Assembly (NCBI GenBank): GCA_002391185.1
Contig: DGRY01000072.1
Location: 412 to 46,475, forward strand
DNA length: 46,064 bases
Source of the DNA: Prevotella sp. UBA4376
GTDB lineage: Bacteria; Bacteroidota; Bacteroidia; Bacteroidales; Bacteroidaceae
Direction: 5' to 3'
Shown: one piece after another, positions 1-8,329 of the stretch
Layout of the letters: the number at the start of each line of letters is the position of its first letter
How positions within the stretch are numbered: the first letter of the stretch is position 1
Notes under the pieces: generated by a model
Database searches by the model: none
What the model saw: only the letters and a program-made list of their open reading frames with translations
Told to the model about the DNA's origin: nothing
Made by a program: the position numbers and the translations under genes

Positions 1-290
1 ACGTGTTGTCTATGAGCTGTGTGCTCAGAGTAAACATACATCTCGGCATACTTCTTCAACGATTTCACATCAGGCAACGCCATCTCAAGGTTCCACACGA
101 TAGAGTTCCATCGTTCATTGGTGAGGTGTTGCCACACAAGAGGATTCTGACCGACACGAGTAACCTCGTATCTGCCGTTCAACACATTGTTACGGAACAA
201 ATAGTTCTGTTCAAAAAACTCCTCAATCTGCATGAGATCAGGATTTGCAGCAACCATAGTTGCAGCATCATTCATGATTCTGTTTTCCAT
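1..290 (-). CDS. Partial N-terminal part of a protein resembling the VirE/DUF3874 mobile-element family
   Basis: An open reading frame starts at ATG 290-288 and runs off the left edge, leaving about 96 residues. It begins MENRIMNDAATMVAANPDL. The stretch reading EEFFEQNYLFRNNVLNGRYEV, followed by an H-L-T-N-E-R-W-N-S-I-V-W-N segment, resembles the region just ahead of the primase/helicase part of VirE-like proteins carried by Bacteroidota genomic islands. That likeness is from memory and is weak. No catalytic motif lies in the visible part. If the assignment holds, the left edge borders a mobile or defence island, which fits the AT-rich uncharacterised genes next to it. The start is the first ATG after a non-coding AT-rich stretch. 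Confidence 0.45.
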   Translation of the reverse strand, partial: MENRIMNDAATMVAANPDLMQIEEFFEQNYLFRNNVLNGRYEVTRVGQNPLVWQHLTNERWNSIVWNLEMALPDVKSLKKYAEMYVYSEHTAHRQH

Positions 291-658
291 AAAGATAAAA
301 GTTTAATAATTGGTTATTTCATCAGTAGTAAAGGCTAACGAGTAGTCTGCTTCCACATATTTATCTATTTCATACAAAATAGTTCAATAACTTCCAAGCT
401 TTGGCACAAATCATGAAATTCACAATTCGCTCATCCCCTCTATATATTATACTTACAATAGATTGTAATTGTGTCACCCCTATGTTTACTCAATGTTTAC
501 TTTTAATTATTCCCCGCTTTGTTGTAAGTTATTCTTATTATTTTAGTGGAAGAAGAATTTCTGGTCTCATTTTGGGAACAATTACCCCACTGATAATCGG
601 CATTAATGCTGAAAATCAGTGGGGTAATTCGTTATGTTGTCAATCTTGAAAAGATTAT
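291..658. other. Intergenic region, 368 bp, AT-rich
   Basis: I see no convincing gene here. Short frames exist on the plus strand but look random. The only clear structure is the inverted repeat at 581-628. The stretch separates the edge gene from the 3' end of the 445-aa gene. Confidence 0.6.
581..628. repeat. Perfect 14-bp inverted repeat with a palindromic loop
   Basis: ATTACCCCACTGAT (581-594) is the exact reverse complement of ATCAGTGGGGTAAT (615-628). The 20-nt spacer holds a second perfect palindrome, GCATTAATGC (600-609). It lies about 30 bp beyond the stop of the 445-aa minus-strand gene, so it could end or stabilise that transcript. Neither side has a U-run, so it is not a canonical intrinsic terminator; a protein-binding or integration-related site is also possible. 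Confidence 0.6.
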
Positions 659-1996
659 TTATATTTCTACGTAGTAATTTGAATCATGTGGAATAGCGAC
701 TCCTTTTGCCCGAGGGTGAGTCTGAATAATTCTTCTCAAAACGTTTAATGCGTTAAACACTTTACCTGATATGTCAAATTGTTCAGTGTAATAATCTTTT
801 GAGTATTGCAATTTCAAAAGATTATGCGCTCCTCCTTTGCTTCTTGTTGCTCTAACGCTATTCAATACCCCATGTATTTCCTTCACACTTTCTGGCTTTA
901 TTATTTGCAACCACTCCTTAAATAATTGCAATGTTCCTTTTGGTTGTTTTATTCGGCAATCGCCATCCTGTGTATATGAAAATAAGTCAAGTCCAAATTC
1001 GTCCAAACCAAAAAAAGTTTTGTTCAGGTTTCCTACTGTGATAACTTCTAATTGTCTGCAAAAATCATCCAAATTCGCACTTGTTGGAAGCAAAAGCATC
1101 TCAAAATTTCTTAATCTTTCATCTTCACGATGAAAATAATTTGAGACAATCGGCTTCCCCCATATATGATTTGTCAACACATATAAGTTTTCAATCTCTT
1201 CGATAATGGCTCTAAAAACAGTTCTTGGAAAACACCAGCTTCCTAACAATTGATTTTCAATAAAGTTCTTCAAGACCTTACATTCAGATGAATCAACAAT
1301 CATTTTAGAATACCATTTTTGTTGAGCTACAGCAGGGAGAAAATTTAAATCTCTCAAAAACACAGCAACAACATAATCGTCACCATTGCGTCCTATACTA
1401 AACGTACTCAGGTAAATATCTTCAGAATCATCGACAGTGTTATATGCGTAAATTGAACCAAAATAATCTCGAAACTTATAGTCGTAACGTGGGTCAATAG
1501 CATAATGATGTAAAATATCAATATTAAAAAATCGACATCTCAATTGCGGTTTTCCTAATGCTAACATTTTCGAGAAAGGTCTATCGTTAAAACTTGACAC
1601 ATCACGTTTGTTTTCAAGAAACCTTTCCGTTGGATAAATACAATAATCAAAAGGCGAAAGCGAAGGAAGTAGTGTTATTTGCTTTTCTATTGATTCTGCA
1701 TCATACGATTTGATATGTGTGTTGCCAACATCTCCTGTTATTATTTCAATTCCCCCTTCTTTAATCAGTTCAATTAAGCATTGAAGTAATTCATCTTGAG
1801 TACAATCGTAGTACAAGTTATATGCAGAACAACCATTGTAACCTAACGAATTGACAAAATTGTTATATACTTGTTGCAGAATATTTTTTTTCAAATCTTC
1901 TTCAATCATTTTCTTTCCCTTTCCAAAAATATCAGAATGAGTGCCAGTAAGATACAATGATATTATACGTATTTCTGTGTCTACTTTACCATACAT
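659..1996 (-). CDS. Uncharacterised 445-aa protein, second gene of an antitoxin-like operon
   Basis: I do not recognise this family. No signal peptide or membrane segment is visible, so it is probably cytoplasmic. The C-terminal region has R385-S-K-G-G-A-H391, which fits the spacing R-x4-6-H of HEPN ribonucleases, and is followed by helix-rich sequence ending in a dense basic patch (LRRIIQTHPRAKG). The residue after the Arg is Ser rather than the usual Asn, Asp or His, so the match is loose. The ATG overlaps the TAA of the upstream 82-aa gene (TAATG), which implies translational coupling. A second ATG at about codon 30 (MIEEDLKK) is an alternative start. The gene is visibly more AT-rich than the housekeeping genes to its right. 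It could be an effector paired with the small protein, but that is inference. Confidence 0.7.
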   Translation of the reverse strand: MYGKVDTEIRIISLYLTGTHSDIFGKGKKMIEEDLKKNILQQVYNNFVNSLGYNGCSAYNLYYDCTQDELLQCLIELIKEGGIEIITGDVGNTHIKSYDAESIEKQITLLPSLSPFDYCIYPTERFLENKRDVSSFNDRPFSKMLALGKPQLRCRFFNIDILHHYAIDPRYDYKFRDYFGSIYAYNTVDDSEDIYLSTFSIGRNGDDYVVAVFLRDLNFLPAVAQQKWYSKMIVDSSECKVLKNFIENQLLGSWCFPRTVFRAIIEEIENLYVLTNHIWGKPIVSNYFHREDERLRNFEMLLLPTSANLDDFCRQLEVITVGNLNKTFFGLDEFGLDLFSYTQDGDCRIKQPKGTLQLFKEWLQIIKPESVKEIHGVLNSVRATRSKGGAHNLLKLQYSKDYYTEQFDISGKVFNALNVLRRIIQTHPRAKGVAIPHDSNYYVEI

Positions 1997-2244
1997 TAGA
2001 GGGCTTCACACCATGATTTAAATTCGTCCATAGATTTTATGTCGTACACAGGTTCTTTACCACTACGCACATCTTCTATGGCTTTCATAGTCTTATCATT
2101 TAGATTCTCACCAGACTCAGGATCATAAAGACGAGCTTTTTTATTACTCTTCTCTTTGACTTCATAAGTCCACCCCATCTCAGCCATCAACTTCTTAAAG
2201 AAGCTAACCTTATTATTTGGAATGTTTATAGTAATAGCCGTCAT
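1996..2244 (-). CDS. Small RelB/antitoxin-like protein, 82 aa
   Basis: The protein starts MTAITINIPNNKVSFFKKL. A short beta-strand (TAITINIP) followed by a helix (VSFFKKLMAEMGWTYEV) resembles the N-terminus of small RelB/DUF2683-type antitoxins, which typically read ITLxIPxxxxxFFKxLxxxxGW. The C-terminal half is acidic and ends DIKSMDEFKSWCEAL, as expected of a flexible toxin-binding tail. Its stop overlaps the ATG of the 445-aa gene by one base. A -7 box lies 27 bp before the start, so the pair can be transcribed on its own. No RelE/HigB-size toxin follows; the partner is the much larger 445-aa protein. The antitoxin role is inferred from size, order and sequence style. Confidence 0.7.
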   Translation of the reverse strand: MTAITINIPNNKVSFFKKLMAEMGWTYEVKEKSNKKARLYDPESGENLNDKTMKAIEDVRSGKEPVYDIKSMDEFKSWCEAL

Positions 2245-2270
2245 AATGTTATGAGTTTATTGTTTGTGAG

Positions 2271-2278
2271 CAAAGATA
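2271..2278 (-). promoter_or_regulatory. Bacteroidota -7 box for the antitoxin-like operon
   Basis: TATCTTTG on the minus strand matches TAnnTTTG and sits 27 bp upstream of the ATG at 2244, just past the stop of the 44-aa ORF. No clear -33 TTTG is seen at the usual spacing. Confidence 0.55.
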
Positions 2279-2292
2279 CAAAAAACATGTGA

Positions 2293-2427
2293 TTAGAGGC
2301 GCTCTTGACGAATCTTCTTAATTTCCTCTTCTGCCCGCTCTTGCCACTCATGCTTGCGGCGGATAGACTCACGGAAAGCTGCGATTATTTCCTCACGAGT
2401 TCTGTTCTTGTATGCTGCTGATACCAT
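2293..2427 (-). CDS. Small basic/acidic helical protein, 44 aa
   Basis: ATG at 2427 and TAA at 2295-2293 enclose a 44-residue frame beginning MVSAAYKNRTREEIIAAF. Almost every residue fits one charged helix, with alternating Arg/Lys and Glu. It has its own -7 box (2458-2465) about 30 bp upstream, which argues for a real small gene over a chance frame. It is followed within 50 bp by the antitoxin-like operon on the same strand, so read-through is possible. The function is unknown; a DNA- or protein-binding accessory peptide would fit the charge pattern. Confidence 0.5.
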   Translation of the reverse strand: MVSAAYKNRTREEIIAAFRESIRRKHEWQERAEEEIKKIRQERL

Positions 2428-2457
2428 TGTTTTTATACAATTATTAGTATTACGTTT

Positions 2458-2465
2458 CAAAGATA
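2458..2465 (-). promoter_or_regulatory. Bacteroidota -7 box for the 44-aa gene
   Basis: TATCTTTG on the minus strand, 30 bp upstream of the ATG at 2427. The -33 element is not obvious. Confidence 0.5.
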
Positions 2466-2607
2466 CAAATAGTTTTGGATAATTGTTATATTATGCCACT
2501 AAAAATGTAAAAAAGCAATGTACAGCCAAGACTTTTCTCATAAATTTTAGGTTTTGTCTTTTCGGATTTTTTTTCGTGTTTCTGTGTGTTTTCGGGATTA
2601 CAAATAC

Positions 2608-2643
2608 TGATTATCATTTTTTGATTATCATTTTTTGATAATG
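2608..2643. repeat. Short AT-rich tandem repeat, 14-bp period
   Basis: TGATTATCATTTTT occurs at 2608-2621 and 2622-2635 and is followed by a partial, inverted-looking copy TGATAATG (2636-2643). ATTATCA and TGATAAT can pair, so the end of the array forms a hairpin. It lies in the 310-bp gene-free stretch 2428-2737, whose only other feature is the terminator at 2666-2705. Confidence 0.6.
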
Positions 2644-2665
2644 GCGATAATTTTGTTCTATTTGC

Positions 2666-2705
2666 AAAAAAAAGCCCAAAAGCTGGAGCTAACCAACTTC
2701 CGGGC
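2666..2705 (-). terminator. Strong intrinsic terminator of the M23 peptidase gene
   Basis: Read on the minus strand, GCCCGGAAG (2705-2697) pairs with CTTTTGGGC (2682-2674) through two G-U wobbles. The stem extends inward through TTGG and CCAG, leaving a short loop. It is followed at once by eight U residues (2673-2666). It lies 33 bp after the peptidase stop at 2738. Confidence 0.85.
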
Positions 2706-2737
2706 AATGTATAAAACTTTTTATCGGATAGTCTTGC

Positions 2738-3694
2738 TTATGAATATCTGAGGATTTGACCTGGGCGAACCTTTGAACGTCTGGTGATATGGTTCAAACG
2801 GCAAATCATCTCTACGCTAACACCTCTCTGCTCTGCAATTGAATAGAGGGTTTCGCCTTTCTTAACCTTATGATAAAGGATTTCTTCGTTGCTTGAATTG
2901 AAATTAGCACTCTTGCTATGTCCTGGTGTGCCACCCTGAACAAGATCACGGGTGTAACCACCATTACCTACCTTACCACGCTCTGCAGTTGCAAGTCGTG
3001 ACTCATCATCATAGGTTTCTTTCTTGAAAGTATAGAAGTTTCCTGTAACATCCTGGTTACGGAAATCGAACAATAGCGCTGGATTTAAGGCAACACCACA
3101 AAGACGTGTTTCAAAATGTAGATGTGAACCTGTGCTTCGACCTGTGTTTCCACCGAGACCAATAGGGTCGCCAGCACGTACTATTTGGTTTTCGGTTACA
3201 ATCTGTTTAGAGAGGTGTCCGTAAATTGTTTCCAAACCGTTGTTATGACGGATAACGATATATTTTCCGTATCCTCTGCCTTCGTAGCGTACTATTCTAA
3301 CTTTTCCTGAGAAGGCAGCGCGGATAGTGTCGCCGATATATACCTTGATATCAAGTCCTTTATGAGTGCGTCCCCAACGTGCACCGAAGTTACTTGTAAC
3401 TACTCTACTTGGAGTTGGCATGCAGAAGTGTCGGAGATCTATTCGGAAAGAGTCGGGCAACTCGGTAGCTTTATGAGCATACTGGTTGTTCCAATCTTCA
3501 TATAGTTGTGCTGCTGGCGATTCCATTTGCTCTCTCTCGGTTACACTCTTCAAAGCAAGTGTATCAAGAGCTCGCATCTTGCGGTCAACAGGAGCCTGAC
3601 GCGCCAATAGGTCTTGGGCGCAGACAGGAATTGCCGCGAGAACAAAATATGCCACTATAATCGTTGTCTTTAAAATCGTATTAAAATATTTCAT
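2738..3694 (-). CDS. Exported M23 peptidase (LytM/NlpD-like) with C-terminal LysM domain
   Basis: Predicted periplasmic zinc metallopeptidase that cuts peptidoglycan cross-links, or an activator of amidases. I place the start at MKYFNTILKTT (3694) because it opens a standard signal peptide ending in PVCAQ; the frame stays open 23 codons further upstream. In 318-aa numbering the metal ligands are H111 and D115 (HKGLD) and H193 within SHLHFE, with H159 (GHLSK) as the catalytic His. All are present, so this is an active-type M23 domain (about 85-215). A LysM domain (274-317, KKGETLYSIAEQRGVSVEMI to RPGQILRYS) should bind glycan strands. The gene is a single transcription unit with a -7 box at 3792-3799 and a strong terminator. 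Confidence 0.9.
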   Translation of the reverse strand: MKYFNTILKTTIIVAYFVLAAIPVCAQDLLARQAPVDRKMRALDTLALKSVTEREQMESPAAQLYEDWNNQYAHKATELPDSFRIDLRHFCMPTPSRVVTSNFGARWGRTHKGLDIKVYIGDTIRAAFSGKVRIVRYEGRGYGKYIVIRHNNGLETIYGHLSKQIVTENQIVRAGDPIGLGGNTGRSTGSHLHFETRLCGVALNPALLFDFRNQDVTGNFYTFKKETYDDESRLATAERGKVGNGGYTRDLVQGGTPGHSKSANFNSSNEEILYHKVKKGETLYSIAEQRGVSVEMICRLNHITRRSKVRPGQILRYS

Positions 3695-3791
3695 ATCAAT
3701 TTTAGGTTTAAAGTTTTCCGCCGGTTGATAATATTCAGCGAAGAACCACCGAGGACTGAACATTTTTTCCTCAAAAACGTATTAACGTTTA

Positions 3792-3799
3792 CAAAGATA
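3792..3799 (-). promoter_or_regulatory. Bacteroidota -7 box for the M23 peptidase gene
   Basis: TATCTTTG on the minus strand, about 100 bp upstream of the chosen start at 3694. Transcription would begin near 3785, giving an approximately 90-nt leader. The preceding recG gene ends at 3906. Confidence 0.5.
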
Positions 3800-3905
3800 G
3801 CAAAAAAAAATCGATTTTGTTACTTTCTTAACTTATTTTATTGGGTAGCAAGATTATCAAGACTAAAGGTTAAAGCGTCGGCATTTCCCATCAATAAACG
3901 GGATA

Positions 3906-6008
3906 TCAGGAAATTGCAGACCAATTAATATTAGTTTTTCTTAACTCTTTTAACCTATTCCACAATATTGAATATATATCCTTTTTACATTCAGGATCGT
4001 CATCGATTATTTTCTGCGCTTCCTCGCGGGCAAGTTGTACTATTTGTCCGTCGCGAGCTATATCGGCAATCTTTAAATCGAAGGCTATTCCACTCTGTTG
4101 TGTACCCTCGAGATCGCCGGGACCACGAAGTTTTAAATCGGCCTCAGCTATCTTGAAACCGTCGTTGGTATCGCACATTATATCAATGCGCTTGCGTGTT
4201 TCTTCAGCCAGCTCTACCTTGGTGACAAGGATGCAATATGATTGTTTGGCGCCACGCCCCACTCTACCACGAAGCTGGTGCAGCTGACTGAGTCCGAAAC
4301 GCTGGGCATCAAGAATCACCATTACTGAGGCATTAGGTACGTTAACACCCACCTCGATAACGGTTGTAGCCACAAGTATCTGTGTTTCGCCTGATACAAA
4401 TTTCTGCATCTCGATTTCTTTATCCTTAGGTTTCATCTTGCCATGAACCTTGCTCATGTGGTATTCGGGGAACACCTCGCGCAACACCTCAAAGCCTTCT
4501 TCAAGGTTCTTCATATCGCTTTTCTCGCTCTCTTTGATAAGCGGGAACACGATATATACCTGACGACCTTGATTTATTTGCTGACGGATTCCGTTATACA
4601 AGCTTGTCATCTGCTTGTCGTATTTATGGATGGTCATGATTGGTTTGCGCCCTGGTGGAAGTTCGTCAATAACGCTCACATCAAGGTCACCATAGATGGT
4701 CATGGCAAGTGTGCGTGGAATAGGTGTGGCGGTCATCACAAGAATGTGTGGTGGATTCTCGCTCTTTTTCCATAGTTTGGCACGCTGGGCAACACCAAAG
4801 CGATGCTGCTCATCAACAACAGCAAGTCCTAAGCGGGCAAACTGCACGCTGTCTTCTATAACGGCATGAGTGCCCACAAGTATTTGAATATCGCCCGTTT
4901 GAAGGTCAGCAAGTATTTTTTCTCGCTTCTTTCCTTTTACAATTCCTGTGAGCAGTTCCACACGAATGTTCATACCATGTAGGAACTCTGTGATAGTAGA
5001 GAAATGCTGCTCGGCAAGAATCTCGGTAGGTGCCATTATACATGCTTGAAAACCGTTGTCGAGGGCTATGAGCATGGTCATAAGGGCTACAAGAGTTTTT
5101 CCCGAACCTACATCGCCTTGCAGAAGGCGATTCATCTGACGCCCGTTCTTCATGTCGGCTCTTATCTCGTGCATCACCCGCTTTTGTGCGCCAGTAAGGG
5201 CAAAGGGAAGATTGTTTTTGTAGAAAGAGTTGAAAATCTGTCCGATGTGTTCAAAGATGTATCCTCTGTATTTTCGACGATGATCGCTGGTGTATCTAAG
5301 GATATTGAGCTGCACATAGAACAATTCCTCGAACTTTAGGCGCACCTGAGCATGCTGAAGTTCGTCAAGGCTATGTGGATAATGAATGAATCTATAGGCA
5401 TCATCACGACTTATAAGATGCAGTCGTTGTGTGATGAAAGGAGGCAGGGTCTCGGTAAGTGTGCCCTGTGGAAGCTTACTGATAAGTGTTTTCGTTAGCT
5501 TCTCTATGCTTCGTGATGTGATACCTGCAGTACGAATCTTTTCTGTTGTAGAGTAATAAGGCTGCATACCCATTTCGTTGAGCTGCAAGTCGGCAACCTT
5601 CTCTATCTCTGGATGAGCAAACTGATAGCGTCCGCCAAAAACTGATGGTTTTCCGAAAATAATATATTCTTCGTTTACCTTATAGTTTTTATAGATATAC
5701 TGTGCTCCACGAAACCAAACAAGGTCAACAACACCTGTGCCATCGGAGAAATGGGCAACCACTCGTTTGCGTCGTGCTCCCTGTGCAAACTCTTCAAAAC
5801 TGAGAATGCGACCTTTTATCTGCACAAAGGGCATGTTGCCGTCCATCTCTTTTATGGTGTAAATGCGACTACGGTCAACATACTTATAAGGATAGTATTC
5901 CAATAGGTCACGCCAAGTGTTCAAGCCAAGTTCTTTACTCAGCAAGTCTTTGCGCTTGGGGCCCACCCCAGACAAATACATGATATCTTGGTCAAGAATT
6001 GTTGTCAT
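3906..6008 (-). CDS. recG: ATP-dependent DNA helicase RecG
   Basis: RecG remodels stalled forks and Holliday junctions. The 700-aa length is normal for the family. The N-terminal wedge region starts with the YLSGVGPKRKDLL helix-hairpin and an OB-like fold (about 55-140). The helicase core has Walker A LLQGDVGSGKT (about 296-305), the DEQH box VVDEQHRFG, motif III TATPIPRT, and in the second lobe IEVGVNVPNA and QLRGRVGRG. The C-terminal TRG-like segment is present (FDLKIADIARDG). All expected motifs are intact. It lies downstream of DJ-1 and ispD on the same strand, separated from ispD by a 130-bp repeat element whose left end (6013) sits only 4 bp from the recG start, so the element probably forms the recG leader. 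Confidence 0.97.
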   Translation of the reverse strand: MTTILDQDIMYLSGVGPKRKDLLSKELGLNTWRDLLEYYPYKYVDRSRIYTIKEMDGNMPFVQIKGRILSFEEFAQGARRKRVVAHFSDGTGVVDLVWFRGAQYIYKNYKVNEEYIIFGKPSVFGGRYQFAHPEIEKVADLQLNEMGMQPYYSTTEKIRTAGITSRSIEKLTKTLISKLPQGTLTETLPPFITQRLHLISRDDAYRFIHYPHSLDELQHAQVRLKFEELFYVQLNILRYTSDHRRKYRGYIFEHIGQIFNSFYKNNLPFALTGAQKRVMHEIRADMKNGRQMNRLLQGDVGSGKTLVALMTMLIALDNGFQACIMAPTEILAEQHFSTITEFLHGMNIRVELLTGIVKGKKREKILADLQTGDIQILVGTHAVIEDSVQFARLGLAVVDEQHRFGVAQRAKLWKKSENPPHILVMTATPIPRTLAMTIYGDLDVSVIDELPPGRKPIMTIHKYDKQMTSLYNGIRQQINQGRQVYIVFPLIKESEKSDMKNLEEGFEVLREVFPEYHMSKVHGKMKPKDKEIEMQKFVSGETQILVATTVIEVGVNVPNASVMVILDAQRFGLSQLHQLRGRVGRGAKQSYCILVTKVELAEETRKRIDIMCDTNDGFKIAEADLKLRGPGDLEGTQQSGIAFDLKIADIARDGQIVQLAREEAQKIIDDDPECKKDIYSILWNRLKELRKTNINWSAIS

Positions 6009-6012
6009 ATTT

Positions 6013-6142
6013 CTCCTCCCCTTATGAAGGGGAGGCTGGGTGGAGTTGGCCGCCCCTAACGGGAATTTTAATTGGGAATTACAAATTTTGAATTACGAAG
6101 GGTTTTCAACTCCTCCCGGCCTCCCCTTCATAAGGGGAGGAG
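6013..6142. repeat. MITE-like element with 36-bp terminal inverted repeats between ispD and recG
   Basis: The 36 bp at 6013-6048 (starting CTCCTCCCCTTATGAAGG) recur as the reverse complement at 6107-6142 with only two mismatches. Each arm is itself a hairpin (CTCCCCTT/AAGGGGAG type). The 58-bp centre is AT-rich (GGGAATTTTAATTGGG and similar) and matches the AATTA-rich filler seen elsewhere in the window. The right arm overlaps the 3' end of ispD. Shorter relatives of the GC-rich arm occur at 10016, 15209 and 20797. Confidence 0.8.
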
Positions 6143-6807
6143 ATACTCAATAGCTCAGCTACTTTCATATCAAACGGCGTGGTAAGCTTTATATTCTCAC
6201 GATTGCCCTCTACAAGAACCACACGACAGCCTAAACTCTCAATAACGCTTGCATCATCGGTAAAGGTGTCGCGCTCGGGCTGATTGAATGCCTGACGCAT
6301 CAAGGCAATATCAAACACCTGAGGGGTCTGCACCTCGCGAAACATACTGCGATCAACGGTGTTGCCTCCACCTCGTGGATCAACATATCTTAATGTGCTG
6401 GTAACGGGCATTACGGGGATTGCTGCGTAGCTCTCTTCGGCTGCCTCGAAACAGCGCTTTATTGTATCTAATGAAACAAAAGGACGCACGCCATCGTGAA
6501 CAGCCACAAAGCCCTCGACATCTTCGGGAATAAGAGCTAAGCCGTTTTTTGACGACTGAAAGCGCGATGCTCCGCCATTGGCAATATAATGCTCTATGGT
6601 GAAATGATACTGCTCACAGAGTTCATGCCAATAAGCTTGCTGCTCCTTTGGTAACACGAGTATGATATTCATGTTTTCATCATATTCGTGAAAGCGTTCT
6701 ATTGTGCGCATCAAGACAGGCTTTCCACCAACAGGCAGAAACTGCTTGGGAATATCTGTTCCCATGCGAAGTCCTTTTCCTCCTGCAACAATAATAGTGT
6801 AATTCAT
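6106..6807 (-). CDS. ispD: 2-C-methyl-D-erythritol 4-phosphate cytidylyltransferase (IspD), repeat-encoded C-terminal tail
   Basis: IspD transfers CMP from CTP to methylerythritol phosphate in the non-mevalonate isoprenoid pathway. The nucleotide-binding loop [19 protein letters not shown] (8-26), the DGVRPF motif, [10 protein letters not shown] and FTDDASVIE are all present. The length (233 aa) is normal, but the last eleven residues, [11 protein letters not shown], are encoded by the right arm of the inverted-repeat element and are not family sequence; the native end is probably near VAELLSIS. Its ATG overlaps the stop of the DJ-1 gene (TAATG), so the two are translationally coupled. Confidence 0.95.
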   Translation of the reverse strand: MNYTIIVAGGKGLRMGTDIPKQFLPVGGKPVLMRTIERFHEYDENMNIILVLPKEQQAYWHELCEQYHFTIEHYIANGGASRFQSSKNGLALIPEDVEGFVAVHDGVRPFVSLDTIKRCFEAAEESYAAIPVMPVTSTLRYVDPRGGGNTVDRSMFREVQTPQVFDIALMRQAFNQPERDTFTDDASVIESLGCRVVLVEGNRENIKLTTPFDMKVAELLSISSPYEGEAGRS

Positions 6808-7373
6808 TATTTCGACTGCATTAAATGTGCATACATCATTCCCTCCTGCATCTGCTTGGATGCTTCCTCGCCAACAAAATAGCTCAAAATCTTATAAGCA
6901 TAGGGAAATGCTGCTGCCGGACCTTCACCTGTTATGATATTATCTGCCTCTTGATAGAGTGTGGCAGTATATTCGGCTCCTGTAAGATAGTCCTCAAAAC
7001 CAGGATAACATGTTGCTTTCTTGCCATCAAGAAGTCCAAGACTTCCCAACACCATTGGTGCTGCACAGATGGCACCTATTCGCTTGCCTGCCTCGTTATG
7101 CTTGAGCAGAGCCTCACGCACACCCTTATGAGCATTCAGATTTGAGGCACCAGGCATACCGCCAGGAAGCAGCAGCATATCGGCATCACTAAGGTCAACA
7201 TCCTCGAACAGGGCATCGGCCTTCAAGGTAATTCCATGTGCTGTTTCAACAAACTCAGAGCCTGTGATGCTTACCGTTACAACATCAATACCGCCACGAC
7301 GCAGGATATCAACAGGTGCCAAGCCTTCGATGTCCTCAAAGCCGTTGGCAAGAAATTCATATATTTTTGCCAT
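6807..7373 (-). CDS. DJ-1/PfpI (YajL/ThiJ-like) family protein
   Basis: A 188-aa cytoplasmic protein of the DJ-1 superfamily, whose members act in oxidative or carbonyl stress as chaperone- or glyoxalase-like proteins. The N-terminal Glu ([14 protein letters not shown]) and the nucleophile elbow [16 protein letters not shown] with its Cys are both present, followed by the helix ending in the [10 protein letters not shown] segment. The length is normal. The gene is first of a pair with ispD (one-base overlap of stop and start). It is divergent from nadK and its -7 box abuts that of nadK. A stress role alongside NAD(P) metabolism would be consistent but is inference. Confidence 0.93.
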   Translation of the reverse strand: MAKIYEFLANGFEDIEGLAPVDILRRGGIDVVTVSITGSEFVETAHGITLKADALFEDVDLSDADMLLLPGGMPGASNLNAHKGVREALLKHNEAGKRIGAICAAPMVLGSLGLLDGKKATCYPGFEDYLTGAEYTATLYQEADNIITGEGPAAAFPYAYKILSYFVGEEASKQMQEGMMYAHLMQSK

Positions 7374-7414
7374 AAATTGTTGGTTTAAATCAAGATTATT
7401 ACGAAATAAATCGC

Positions 7415-7430
7415 TACTTTTGCAAAAATA
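7415..7430. promoter_or_regulatory. Back-to-back divergent -7 boxes of nadK and the DJ-1 gene
   Basis: TACTTTTG (7415-7422, plus strand) is directly followed by CAAAAATA (7423-7430), the reverse complement of TATTTTTG. Both match TAnnTTTG. The plus box lies 36 bp before the nadK ATG and the minus box about 50 bp before the DJ-1 ATG. Two polymerases could not occupy both at once. Confidence 0.6.
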
Positions 7431-7457
7431 AGAAAATTAATTGAATTGGCAAAATAT

Positions 7458-8285
7458 ATGTCAGAGCGCAAGTTGAAATTCGCAATTTTCGGAAACGAAT
7501 ACAAGAAGAGTGAAGTTGAGCCCTACATCGAGCGCATTTTAAGATATCTCGAAGCTCATGATGCAGAGGCTATGGTTGAGCCCGTTGACTTCAACAATGC
7601 CGACTACGTTATCTCAATGGGAGGTGACGGCACTTTTCTGCGTGCTGCATCAAAGGTGGGCAACCGCGAGATTCCTATCGTGGGTGTTAACATGGGACGC
7701 CTTGGATTCCTCGCTGATGTTCTTCCAAGCGAGATAGAAGGCACTCTCGACAATATTTTCAACAAACGCTACTCTATCGAAGAACACACGGTAATAGAGG
7801 TTGAAACCGATGGAGGCAAAATCGAGGGCAGTCCTTACGCCCTTAACGATGTTGCCATATTGAAACGCGACTCGGCTTCCATGATTTCTGTGCGCACTTA
7901 CATAAACAATGATTTTCTTGTTAACTATCAGGCCGACGGACTCGTTATTGCCACACCTACGGGTTCTACTGCCTATAACCTCAGTAACGGAGGTCCAATA
8001 ATTGTGCCGCACAGCAGCAGTCTTTGCCTCACACCAGTTGCTCCTCACAGCCTTAACATACGCCCTATTGTTATCAACGACACAAGCGTTATCACCATGG
8101 ATGTGGAGAGCCGAAGTCACAGTTTCCTTGTAGCTATCGACGGCAGAAGCGAGAAGATGCTTGAGGGTACTAAGATTACCATTCGCAAGGCGCCTTTCGT
8201 TATAAAAATAATCAAACAGAATAACCGTCGCTATTTCTCGTCTCTACGTGAAAAACTCATGTGGGGAGCCGACAGCAGAAAGTAG
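7458..8285 (+). CDS. nadK: NAD kinase
   Basis: ATP-dependent phosphorylation of NAD to NADP. The signature GGDG is in [13 protein letters not shown], followed by [12 protein letters not shown], and the second family motif [18 protein letters not shown] is intact. The length of 275 aa from ATG 7458 ([12 protein letters not shown]) is typical. An in-frame TTG four codons upstream (7446) is a less likely start. The gene is divergent from the DJ-1-ispD pair and 44 bp upstream of an ABC exporter gene, with which it may be cotranscribed. The short gap to that gene contains three near copies of ATCCTAAACG. Confidence 0.96.
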   Translation: MSERKLKFAIFGNEYKKSEVEPYIERILRYLEAHDAEAMVEPVDFNNADYVISMGGDGTFLRAASKVGNREIPIVGVNMGRLGFLADVLPSEIEGTLDNIFNKRYSIEEHTVIEVETDGGKIEGSPYALNDVAILKRDSASMISVRTYINNDFLVNYQADGLVIATPTGSTAYNLSNGGPIIVPHSSSLCLTPVAPHSLNIRPIVINDTSVITMDVESRSHSFLVAIDGRSEKMLEGTKITIRKAPFVIKIIKQNNRRYFSSLREKLMWGADSRK

Positions 8286-8329
8286 TTTCATCCTAAACGA
8301 ATCCTAAACGCATCCTAAAGGAATTAACC

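Noticed and set aside
401..649. 82-aa plus-strand frame near the left edge
   Set aside because: No family likeness, no promoter, and it spans the inverted repeat at 581-628.
2674..2705. tRNA-like D-arm sequence AGTTGGTTAGCTCC on the minus strand
   Set aside because: No anticodon arm, T-arm or acceptor stem; the sequence is fully explained as a terminator hairpin.
2486..2707. 73-aa minus-strand frame over the M23 terminator
   Set aside because: It covers the terminator and a 14-bp AT repeat, and its translation is low-complexity and Lys-rich.
3695..3763. Longer N-terminus for the M23 peptidase
   Set aside because: The extra 23 residues precede a complete signal peptide and would bury it.
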